Source of the DNA: Chitinophaga pinensis
GTDB lineage: Bacteria > Bacteroidota > Bacteroidia > 2-12-FULL-35-15
NCBI GenBank assembly: GCA_945885475.1
Contig: CAMCYR010000033.1
Coordinates: 1-35,520 of the forward strand
Length of the DNA: 35,520 nucleotides
Direction of reading: 5' to 3'
Part shown: piece after piece, positions 7,832 through 14,931 of the stretch
Position numbering within the stretch: position 1 is the first letter of the stretch
Layout of the letters: every line of letters starts with the position of its first letter
Made by a program: the position numbers and the translations under genes
Notes under the pieces: generated by a model
Told to the model about the DNA's origin: nothing
Databases searched by the model: none
What the model saw: the letters and a program-made list of their open reading frames with translations, nothing else

Positions 7832-9487
7832 TTAAAATGTCTCGATTTGTTGTTTTTTACTGATCGTCTTAAATAGCTGAGCTAATAATTTCATCTTAGC
7901 TCCTTCTATATTTTGAGAATCCTCAATAATTGTATTCTCATTTTTTATAAATTCATCTACAAAATCATTAAAAGATTCAGCCGCATCTTTCGGAGAGGGT
8001 TTCCCAAACCTAGATTTGCCCATACCCCATTGACTTTTTTCGTCCTCTAGCAAAACTCCTGGATTAATTTTTTGTATTACACTGAAGTCCTTATCAAAGG
8101 AACTATTTGGAAGTAAAAATTTACCAGTAAAGGAATTTCGAATTTGGTAAAGCCAACCCTCAGAAATCTGTCCAGATTCCATATTAAATAAAAATGCTTT
8201 GAAATATGCGTTAATTTGTTTTTTGTCTAAATCAGAAAAAGTATTTTCAAATTCCATATACTTCATTAGCTTCATCCTATTTAACCAACCCGTTAAACCT
8301 TCTTTATCTTTAACAATTCCATCTAAATTCACTAAAGTGAATAGTGCAATTGCATAAAACCCTGTCAGTCTATTCTTAAATATCTTCTCAGAGTCTAAAA
8401 AATCCTTAAACTCAAACTGAAAGGTTCCCTCGTCAAATTTTGCAGTTCTGAATAAATATTCTACTTTCTTTTCGGGAAAATCTTCTCTTGTAAAAAAATC
8501 ATATGCTGCAAATGCACACATCAATTCAGTAACATGGCATGGGTTCAATTGCTTTTCCCCACCTGTTACTGTTTCTGTTTCCGTTTTTCCTTTAGAGAAA
8601 TCAGCTTTAGTGTTAACTGGCCAACCCACATTGTATAAATACTTGTAAGTCCGCTCTACTGTTGGATCATTTTCATAAAACTGCAATGCAGCTTGGCTAT
8701 TTAAAGTAAAATAATTTGCATCGGCAACAACACCCTCTCCTGGCTTTTTCTTTTGAGCTTCATTGGGTGATGTAAAAGAAAAATACTCAGTTAACAAGGA
8801 AGCACCAAACTTCGCCTCAATAGGTAGTGATTTCGCAATGGCATAAGCATCTTTAAAAGCAACTGGAATAACAGGAATAGAAGATGCTCCAGTTCCTCCA
8901 AAAATAGAACCCAAAATAAATACACGTGCATCCTTACCAGCTTTTACAATGCTTTCAATATATTGCATAAGTGCTTTTTCTTGAGGGGCAGCGGTGTTCT
9001 TTTTAACCTTTATTGCCGAATCCAAAATAGCGTGATACATTAGCTGAGAGCCCAAATGTGTTTGAGCCCTATAGCCATGTGCTAAATTAAAAGTTTGTGC
9101 AGGCTCCTCTAAAAAAAGGGAGGCCAAATCAATATTTTCTTGATTGTTTTCGTCTTTTATTGCAATTTTAGAGAGTTTTTGATAAGTAACATCACCGGAA
9201 TAAGATGGCCAATATTTAGTTAAATTAAGTTTAGCAGAAAAAAAAGTATTATTCGATGGCTTTCCACCAAAATCTGCAGGCGCAGCACCTGCAGGAGTTT
9301 TAACGGCATTATATAAATCAATTAAATCCCAAACTCTTTTTAGGTTCCCATTTGCTTGATCGGTATCTAAAGTAAGAATGTTTATTTCTTTACTATCAAA
9401 CATTCCAATAGCACTTAAGTGCACAAAGGACTCTAAACATCGCATACCAGTTCCACCGATTGCAATTACAAATAATTTATCTGCCAT
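7832..9487 (-). CDS. Tubulin/FtsZ-superfamily protein (Tubulin_2-like)
   Basis: The protein has 551 residues. The N-terminal strand runs into a nucleotide-binding loop at 11-15 (IAIGGTGMRCLE). Next come DTDQANGNL at 41-49, the position of the T2-type loop, and ILGSIFGGTGASSIP at 191-205, which matches the glycine-rich tubulin signature GGTGTG/GGTGAG of FtsZ and tubulin. The order and spacing fit the GTPase half of the superfamily. The remaining 300 residues do not look like FtsZ and carry no FtsZ C-terminal peptide. It is therefore not the division protein. It resembles the divergent bacterial tubulin-like families annotated as Tubulin_2. It lies 30 bp upstream of the actin-like gene and 35 bp downstream of a small membrane protein, with no sign of an independent promoter. 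GTP binding is likely; polymerisation cannot be judged. Confidence 0.85.
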   Translation of the reverse strand: MADKLFVIAIGGTGMRCLESFVHLSAIGMFDSKEINILTLDTDQANGNLKRVWDLIDLYNAVKTPAGAAPADFGGKPSNNTFFSAKLNLTKYWPSYSGDVTYQKLSKIAIKDENNQENIDLASLFLEEPAQTFNLAHGYRAQTHLGSQLMYHAILDSAIKVKKNTAAPQEKALMQYIESIVKAGKDARVFILGSIFGGTGASSIPVIPVAFKDAYAIAKSLPIEAKFGASLLTEYFSFTSPNEAQKKKPGEGVVADANYFTLNSQAALQFYENDPTVERTYKYLYNVGWPVNTKADFSKGKTETETVTGGEKQLNPCHVTELMCAFAAYDFFTREDFPEKKVEYLFRTAKFDEGTFQFEFKDFLDSEKIFKNRLTGFYAIALFTLVNLDGIVKDKEGLTGWLNRMKLMKYMEFENTFSDLDKKQINAYFKAFLFNMESGQISEGWLYQIRNSFTGKFLLPNSSFDKDFSVIQKINPGVLLEDEKSQWGMGKSRFGKPSPKDAAESFNDFVDEFIKNENTIIEDSQNIEGAKMKLLAQLFKTISKKQQIETF

Positions 9488-9522
9488 AATAATTTTTTAG
9501 TTAACTTAATGTAAATTTTATA

Positions 9523-9849
9523 TTAAAACCAATTCCCCAATTTTCCGTGCTTAAACATTTTGCTTAATACAAAGCCTAAGATGATATAGACTACAAATCC
9601 TACTATGGTAGCAATTGGTAAGGAATCATTCCAAGATTCTAGTTCGCTTCTATTACTCGGTGCCATTACAAATGCAGCTATTGAATAAAATATAATGGGG
9701 TTTAAAACAGCAAAAATCCAAAACCACATTTTTCGTTTTCCTGGATCTTTTGGGTTTGCGCCACCTTCGAATTTTATGGCGTTAGAAATTAATGCCGCTA
9801 GTAACAATACTACAGCTGCGAAAATGATTGATAAAATGTACGTGCTCAT
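9523..9849 (-). CDS. Small three-helix membrane protein
   Basis: The protein has 108 residues and three hydrophobic segments, at about 3-24, 41-62 and 79-100. A polar loop (FEGGANPKDPGKRK) lies between the first two, and a serine- and acid-rich loop lies between the last two. The basic C-terminus KMFKHGKLGNWF is probably cytoplasmic or interfacial. No family is recognised. It sits 27 bp after the large lipoprotein gene and 35 bp before the tubulin-like gene. It is a candidate inner-membrane anchor between the periplasmic or outer-membrane lipoproteins and the cytoplasmic NTPases, by position only. Confidence 0.75.
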   Translation of the reverse strand: MSTYILSIIFAAVVLLLAALISNAIKFEGGANPKDPGKRKMWFWIFAVLNPIIFYSIAAFVMAPSNRSELESWNDSLPIATIVGFVVYIILGFVLSKMFKHGKLGNWF

Positions 9850-9876
9850 TTTGTTTGTTTTTATTTGGTTGTTTAA

Positions 9877-11433
9877 TTATTTACTTTGTTCTAATTTTAA
9901 GTAGTAGGAATATAAAATTCCTTTCGGTTTTACTGATTGCAAGGTGTTTCTTATAGATTCGTAAAAACTGTTATTAACACCATTCGAAGCACTTATTATA
10001 GATTTCCATTTGAATGCGTCTAGTTGGCCAGAATAGTTTTCATCTGTTGTCTCCACAACATAATCTATCCTCAAAATTAGTTGATTCTTAGTATTAAACT
10101 TACCTTCAAAATTTTTATGAAAGGTTGTTATAAGCTCTACCTTTTTTGGTGTTTTCGTTAAATGGTCTGAAAAAATAGATACATCAAAGTCAAATATTTC
10201 AGACATCAGGTCTCCTGGTGTATATTTGTAAATATATTGATTTTTTAGTTTATTTGAATTTTTCTCATAGCATTCTGTAATAATCGGATTCGCAGCATCC
10301 GATTTACTCCATATTTTGTTTTTACCCTCGTCATTTTCAAGAACTGGAACATTTTTTTTAGCTTCTGATGATTGAATGTAGTTTGTGTAATCTATTGTAA
10401 CATCAGTTACTTGAACTTTAACATTTTTGAGAATAAAAGAAGCACTATTTGATGCATCTAAAAATAAATTCTTTGAGAATCTGCCTTTTCCTTTAAAATA
10501 AAAATCATAAAGGTCGTTTAAGCTTTGTCCAAATTCAAATGCCTCGAAAGGTCTTCCGTTATTTAAAAAACCGTTTTGATAAAAAAGGAGAGCACCTTCC
10601 TTATCACCAATTTCCAATGCTGATTTATTTTCAACATCTGTATTTAAAGTAAGGCCAGTTTTTTCTTTTCCTCCATAGTAATTTGAAACAGAATAAGGAT
10701 TTGGGTTAATATCAAATCTATTCAAGCCAACTAAATCCGATCTTCCTTCTATCGCTTTATTGAATTTACTGAGTAAACTATTTTCATTTACTTCGCCATA
10801 ATTAAAAAGCACAAAATAAAGGTTTTTTTCGCCCGACAAATTTGATTTATTATTTGTTTCGATATATTTTGAATAATAGATTGTGATTGAATTTCCCGCT
10901 TCTACCCATTTAGTAAAGTAATCTTTTGCATAAGCATATTTCTGTTCTTTTCCATCAGGAGTATATTCTTCAAAATCAGTTATTAACAAGGCATCATTGG
11001 ATGAACCAGCAATTTTTTTTAGAGACTCTTCGATTGGAGCCATTATATCAACATAACTTGCTTCTGAGATAACTTTGTTATAAATATCTCTATCGTTAGC
11101 GTAAATTAATTTACCAACCCCATTATGATTTTTGCCTAAACCAAACCAATCAATTGCTGACCCTACCATTTTTTGCGAAATGTAGTCAACCACTTTTTTA
11201 TTGGTTTCACTTGAATAAGCCTGAACCAAGCCATCAGAAAAATCGACATAAACCGCTTGATTACCATTCCGAACTTTAGACTGTTCACCTATTGCTGCCT
11301 CGTGGTAATTCGAAATATTGTCTTGATAGACGGAAAGAGGGTTGTCAAAGGCAGTATCCTTCTTATTATTATTACAACTTGAAAACATTGTAATTGCAAT
11401 AACTGCTGCTGAGAATAAGATTTTTTTATTCAT
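9877..11433 (-). CDS. Large lipoprotein with possible vWA-like region
   Basis: The protein has 518 residues. The signal peptide ends in the lipobox MFSSC (Cys at about 20), so it should be lipid-anchored outside the cytoplasm. A strand AVYVDFSDGLVQAY at about 60-73 is followed by helices and later by NDALLITDFEEYTPDG at about 146-161. This order recalls a von Willebrand A fold, where a first DxSxS and a later TD build the metal site. Here only D-x-S and the later Asp are visible, so the metal site may be incomplete. The C-terminal half has alternating strands and is not recognised. The start codon overlaps the end of a 39-codon ORF by 8 bp, which suggests translational coupling. The next gene, encoding a three-helix membrane protein, follows after 27 bp. 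The lipoprotein call is firm; vWA is a structural guess. Confidence 0.78.
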   Translation of the reverse strand: MNKKILFSAAVIAITMFSSCNNNKKDTAFDNPLSVYQDNISNYHEAAIGEQSKVRNGNQAVYVDFSDGLVQAYSSETNKKVVDYISQKMVGSAIDWFGLGKNHNGVGKLIYANDRDIYNKVISEASYVDIMAPIEESLKKIAGSSNDALLITDFEEYTPDGKEQKYAYAKDYFTKWVEAGNSITIYYSKYIETNNKSNLSGEKNLYFVLFNYGEVNENSLLSKFNKAIEGRSDLVGLNRFDINPNPYSVSNYYGGKEKTGLTLNTDVENKSALEIGDKEGALLFYQNGFLNNGRPFEAFEFGQSLNDLYDFYFKGKGRFSKNLFLDASNSASFILKNVKVQVTDVTIDYTNYIQSSEAKKNVPVLENDEGKNKIWSKSDAANPIITECYEKNSNKLKNQYIYKYTPGDLMSEIFDFDVSIFSDHLTKTPKKVELITTFHKNFEGKFNTKNQLILRIDYVVETTDENYSGQLDAFKWKSIISASNGVNNSFYESIRNTLQSVKPKGILYSYYLKLEQSK

Positions 11434-11545
11434 TTTCGTTTGTTTTATTGTTAGTATCCGATTGTATTCCTTCTATAAACCCTTCCATCTGATGCCCTAA
11501 GTCTTTTACAGATTCCTGAAAATCATTGATCCCTTTGTTTTTCAT
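11426..11545 (-). CDS. 39-residue ORF resembling the upstream lipoprotein's C-terminus
   Basis: The ATG at 11545 opens a frame of 39 codons ending in TAA at 11426-11428. The peptide starts MKNKGINDFQESVKDLGHQM and is predicted to be one charged amphipathic helix with an Asn-rich tail. It lies 14 bp after the stop of the small lipoprotein and its last codons overlap the start of the large lipoprotein by 8 bp, so it fills the only gap between them. Aligned without gaps to the last 31 residues of the small lipoprotein, it shares GIN.F, L.HQ, FI and SD at the same spacing, 11 identities in 27 positions. It has no signal peptide and would stay in the cytoplasm. It may be a real small protein or a leader that couples translation. 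Confidence 0.6.
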   Translation of the reverse strand: MKNKGINDFQESVKDLGHQMEGFIEGIQSDTNNKTNENE

Positions 11546-11559
11546 TTTTTATAATTTAG

Positions 11560-11931
11560 TTATTTAGATGTAGTAGAATCAGAAGTCAATTCTTTAATAA
11601 ACGAATCAGCCTGATGAAGCAGACCATTAATACCCGAATTAAATTGATTAATCCCTGCTTTTATCTTTAAAGCTTGGTATTTGCCTATTAATTCATTAAC
11701 ACGAGCAGATTCTTGAGGGGTAAGCTTCGATTCCCATTTTTGGTAATCTCGATTCTGAAAATGAACAAAGGTGGTATCAGCATTAACCCATGCCTTTTCA
11801 TCATAGCCTTTATAATTTTCAGAAGTTCTTGTTACAAAAGAATCAAAGTTTGAAATGTAAGAATCCTTACTTTCAAAACTGCATGAAACAGTCAAAGTAA
11901 TAATCAAAAAAAACTGGAATAGCCTGCACAT
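11560..11931 (-). CDS. Small lipoprotein (possibly DUF6565-like)
   Basis: The protein has 123 residues. The signal peptide runs MCRLFQFFLIITLTVSC with a lipobox Cys at 17. The mature part is helical, with a central segment KWESKLTPQESARVNELIGKY typical of small Bacteroidota lipoproteins that I associate, from memory and unverified, with DUF6565. It ends in an amphipathic helix GINQFNSGINGLLHQADSFI. It is the first gene of the long minus-strand operon: no gene lies between it and the terminator of the PRTase gene. The start ATG is immediately preceded by three 9-bp repeats, so no conventional ribosome binding site is present. A role in the periplasm with the large lipoprotein is inferred from position only. 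Confidence 0.75.
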   Translation of the reverse strand: MCRLFQFFLIITLTVSCSFESKDSYISNFDSFVTRTSENYKGYDEKAWVNADTTFVHFQNRDYQKWESKLTPQESARVNELIGKYQALKIKAGINQFNSGINGLLHQADSFIKELTSDSTTSK

Positions 11932-11958
11932 AGTTGGAGTAGTTGGAGTAGTTGGAGT
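11932..11958. repeat. Three exact 9-bp direct repeats abutting the start codon
   Basis: AGTTGGAGT occurs three times end to end at 11932, 11941 and 11950, directly upstream of the small lipoprotein ATG (minus strand, read as ACTCCAACT repeats). The unit is in frame with the gene, so a start further upstream would add Thr-Pro-Thr repeats; I see no good start there. Confidence 0.9.
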
Positions 11959-12068
11959 ATGACAATAGAAAATAAAATAATAATAAGCGAATGTATGAAA
12001 ATTTTCTAATGATTTACTAATAAATGAAAAAAAGATCGATTTTTTACTCTACAAAACGATAAAAGAAT

Positions 12069-12122
12069 AAAAAAAAGACCCTTTCTTTGTAAAACAGAGC
12101 TGTATGCGTATTGCAAAGAAAG
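12069..12122 (-). terminator. Rho-independent terminator of the HAD-PRTase operon
   Basis: On the minus strand the PRTase stop codon is followed at once by CTTTCTTTG (12122-12114), a 24-nt loop, the complementary CAAAGAAAG (12089-12081), and then GGTC and eight T residues (12076-12069). The 9-bp stem is perfect. The long loop is unusual but the stem plus T run is convincing. It separates the HAD-PRTase unit from the long lipoprotein-to-TerD operon. Confidence 0.75.
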
Positions 12123-12123
12123 C

Positions 12124-12960
12124 TTATTCAGAGTAATTTCCTTCTTTCATTTTTAGCAAATTCTTTCGATACATGTCAATTTCACCATACTTATTCTCTA
12201 ATGCTGAAAAATATATCAGACTCAAGATTTTTGATTTTCCTGTTTTTTTTATGCTTTCAATGAAATAATCAAAGTCAGAATCATTTAAAGCAAGAATATA
12301 TTTCACAGCCCTTGTGGTCAAACCAAATTCTTTTGTTGTGAATAATTGTGACAATTCTCTTATAGATTTTATTTCTGCATAATTCAATTCATTCTCAAAG
12401 GATGGCAGAACATTAGAATCCTCTAGTTTTGCAAAATATAAAAAGACAACTTCATTTTTAATTTCTAATTTTGAAAGCAAACTTTCTACTACAAATTGAT
12501 GGCTTCCAGTAATTGAAATATCATCAATGAAAATTAAAAAATCATTTACATGAGGTAAATTATTAAAGGAATAGGTATCGTTTTTAATTAAATTATACCG
12601 TTCAATGGCCGCTAGATTTCCATAATCAACAGTATATGTTTGATTTCGGTTTATCTTTTCAAATTTAATATTTCTAACTAATGATGAATAATCATTTTTA
12701 AACTTTTCATAAAAATATTCTGTCAAATAAAAACTTGAAGTTGGAAGTGTAACATAAGGACTAGAATAAATAGTAATATTTCTATCTTTTATACGATGTA
12801 AATTTTCTTTAATAAAATGATCAAATAATTCTATTGCAAATTTCTTAGCAACTTGCTTATCGCCAAATTTAAATCGAGAATATTCTTCGGCAGAAAACCC
12901 TACTTCATTTAAACGTATAGTATAAACTGAGCTACGACTATGAATCAATTTAAACTCCAT
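12124..12960 (-). CDS. Phosphoribosyltransferase-fold protein of the ter-associated type
   Basis: The protein has 278 residues. The PRPP-binding signature of type I phosphoribosyltransferases is at 142-154: a hydrophobic strand, then the acidic pair DD at 146-147, then ITGSH, in the segment FLIFIDDISITGSH. The N-terminus contains YSRFKFGD at about 27-34, a motif I associate with PRTases of ter gene clusters. The C-terminal 100 residues are helical and unassigned. The likely reaction is transfer of a ribose phosphate from, or hydrolysis of, a nucleotide-like substrate; the substrate is unknown. It starts 4 bp after the HAD gene stop and is followed by a terminator. The pairing with a HAD phosphatase-like protein next to a TerD-containing operon matches the biosynthetic modules described for ter systems (Anantharaman and colleagues, from memory). 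The fold call is strong; the pathway is inferred. Confidence 0.8.
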   Translation of the reverse strand: MEFKLIHSRSSVYTIRLNEVGFSAEEYSRFKFGDKQVAKKFAIELFDHFIKENLHRIKDRNITIYSSPYVTLPTSSFYLTEYFYEKFKNDYSSLVRNIKFEKINRNQTYTVDYGNLAAIERYNLIKNDTYSFNNLPHVNDFLIFIDDISITGSHQFVVESLLSKLEIKNEVVFLYFAKLEDSNVLPSFENELNYAEIKSIRELSQLFTTKEFGLTTRAVKYILALNDSDFDYFIESIKKTGKSKILSLIYFSALENKYGEIDMYRKNLLKMKEGNYSE

Positions 12961-12964
12961 AAAT

Positions 12965-13642
12965 TTATACTAAAATACCTTTAAATCCATTATTTATGCA
13001 ACCATTATAATCTGCAATGACACTATCACCAACATGCAAAATATCACACTTATGAACTTTTTTTTCGACAGAATTTTGCTTTTTGGCTAGTAAATTATCG
13101 AACATTTTTTTTTCAGGTTTTGCACAATTTTCTTCATCAGAAAACAACAGAAAATCAAAAAAATCCAACTTTTCTGCATTCCTTAGAACCTTCCTTATTG
13201 TTTTGCCTGGAATAAATGCAGTGTTACTAGTTATTGAAATAGATATCCCTGTTTTTTTTAAATCAGGTATTACTACAGTAAATAAATATTTCGAAAAAGT
13301 TGGTGGGTGCTTTACAAATAATTCTAAAGTTGTTTCAAACAATTCGGTTATTTCCTTTTTGCCCCTAATTCCAATAGTTTCACAAACCTCAGAAAACAAT
13401 TCATTTGATTGCGAAATTAATCCACCACTTTCTATTCTATAATTATAATTAGTTCCAATTGATTTGAGAGCATCGTTAACAATATCGATTGTTGTACTTT
13501 TTTTATTACTCAATAAAAGTGATCGTTCAATCTTAAAAGTTGAATTAGAAAATGCGAGCGTATTCCAAAAATCAAAAGAAACGTGTATGATTTTATTATC
13601 AAAACAAAATTTCCGTATATCATTATTACTAATTTGCGTCAT
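12965..13642 (-). CDS. HAD-superfamily hydrolase
   Basis: The protein has 225 residues. Motif I is HVSFDFWNTL at 20-29, with the nucleophile Asp at 24 but Trp at the +2 position where phosphatases usually have Asp. Motif II is ISITSNTAF, motif III is the Lys in CAKPEKKMF, and motif IV is HVGDSVIADYNG. The core is complete for a C1-type cap HAD. The loss of the +2 acid suggests altered chemistry or a very specific substrate, as in haloacid dehalogenases, which also lack it. It is the first gene of the minus-strand HAD-PRTase pair, with 4 bp between them, and the pair probably acts in one pathway. Upstream lies a 460-bp AT-rich gene-free region that must hold the promoter, but I find no clear box there. 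Confidence 0.82.
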   Translation of the reverse strand: MTQISNNDIRKFCFDNKIIHVSFDFWNTLAFSNSTFKIERSLLLSNKKSTTIDIVNDALKSIGTNYNYRIESGGLISQSNELFSEVCETIGIRGKKEITELFETTLELFVKHPPTFSKYLFTVVIPDLKKTGISISITSNTAFIPGKTIRKVLRNAEKLDFFDFLLFSDEENCAKPEKKMFDNLLAKKQNSVEKKVHKCDILHVGDSVIADYNGCINNGFKGILV

Positions 13643-14102
13643 ACTTTTTTAAAAATTTTATCTAATACAGCTAATTAGTAATGATTAAATAATATATAGT
13701 TCCGAATTTTTAAAACAACGCAATATATAAAAAAATTACTTAAGCAAGATTTTTAAATCAAGTGTGGCATCCTCAAAAAAATAAACTTTCCGAAAAACTT
13801 TCTATGAAGTACTATTTATAATTCGAATTATTCTTGATAAGTCCTATTACCATGTAGAATTCAATTCAAGCATATTTAATTCCTAAATTTTCTTTAAAAC
13901 AATACATTTGGACTTTAAAATTTCTAAAAAGCTGAAAAAATTTAGACAAATAAAACATTTTCAATTAATTATTATTATTCCAAGTAACTTTAATACATTA
14001 GCTTCTAATAATAAAACTTGAAAAGAAAAAGAGATAGCGAAAATTTTTTTAAATTAATTTAAAACTACGAAGTAACTATTATAAATTTCAAAAAACGAAA
14101 AT
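13643..14102. other. Gene-free AT-rich region between divergent units
   Basis: About 460 bp of very AT-rich sequence between the HAD gene (minus strand) and the plus-strand lipoprotein gene. I see no ORF with coding character, no RNA gene, no strong hairpin and no convincing TTG-N19-TAnnTTTG promoter on either strand. It must carry the promoters of both flanking units and marks the edge of the accessory island. Confidence 0.6.
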
Positions 14103-14846
14103 ATGTCTAATAATTTAAAATCAAAATTGATCATTCTCGATAAACTGAAATTTGCTGCACTTTATCTGGCGCTTGCATTATTTTTTGCGAATTGTAATGA
14201 AAATAAAACAATAAAAGCAGAAGCCGGGCAGATTGATACTACAGCGAAAACAAATGCTGTAAAAGTAGACGGCAAAAATATTGAAAATATTGATTGTGAT
14301 AATTGCCCTTTTCAGGGGAATGCAAAAACATTAAAATTAAAAGAATTAAACATTTTAAAAAATCGCATAAATTTCCCTACTGATAAAGATATCAATGCGT
14401 TGATCACTCTGAACGCATTGTTAAGAAAAGGGGATGATACAGATAGATGGGATACCAAATCTGCTGCCAGAATTACTGGGTATGTATATGATGTAAAACC
14501 GGGTGGTATTGAAACTGCTAATTGTAAATCGAAAGACAAAGACCTCAGAGATACTCACATCGAACTCATTCTAAATCCAATGAGTAACGAAAAGAATGAA
14601 AAAATTATTGTGGAAGTTACACCACGTATGCGCAAAATTATGGCTACAAATGGAGAGGATTGGAGAACCTCAACTCTTAGAACTAAATATTTGGGACGAT
14701 GGGTTGAAATTGAGGGATGGATGCTTTTCGATTTTGAACATAAAAATATGGCCGAAAATACTCATCCCAATAATCCAAAAAATTGGCGAGGGTCGGCATG
14801 GGAAATACATCCTATAACAAAAATTAAGATTGCTGAAAAACATTGA
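14103..14846 (+). CDS. Lipoprotein of unknown function
   Basis: The protein has 247 residues. The signal peptide has a long basic n-region and a hydrophobic stretch ending FFANC (lipobox Cys at about 31). After a linker there is a CDNCPF segment, then a folded region with AARITGYVYDVKPGGIETANC (about 121-141), DTHIELILNP, EVTPRMR, LGRWVEIEGWMLFD and WRGSAWEIHPITKI. The alternation of short strands and the GRWVEIEG step suggest a small beta-barrel such as an OB-fold; this is a guess. I do not recognise the family. The next gene, another lipoprotein, follows after 85 bp on the same strand. Confidence 0.75.
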   Translation: MSNNLKSKLIILDKLKFAALYLALALFFANCNENKTIKAEAGQIDTTAKTNAVKVDGKNIENIDCDNCPFQGNAKTLKLKELNILKNRINFPTDKDINALITLNALLRKGDDTDRWDTKSAARITGYVYDVKPGGIETANCKSKDKDLRDTHIELILNPMSNEKNEKIIVEVTPRMRKIMATNGEDWRTSTLRTKYLGRWVEIEGWMLFDFEHKNMAENTHPNNPKNWRGSAWEIHPITKIKIAEKH

Positions 14847-14931
14847 AATATTAACTATTGATATTTCTGTTATTTTCTTGGATCTCTTCATGGGTGGGGG
14901 TGGGGTAGCAGACATTAAAAAATCGACAACA

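Noticed and set aside
11426-11931. Toxin-antitoxin pair formed by the small lipoprotein and the 39-codon ORF
   Set aside because: The first has a lipoprotein signal and the second resembles its C-terminus; no toxin or antitoxin motif is visible.
14830-14931. 34-codon extension of the TPM lipoprotein
   Set aside because: It would place the lipoprotein signal peptide inside the protein; the ATG at 14932 gives a proper export signal.
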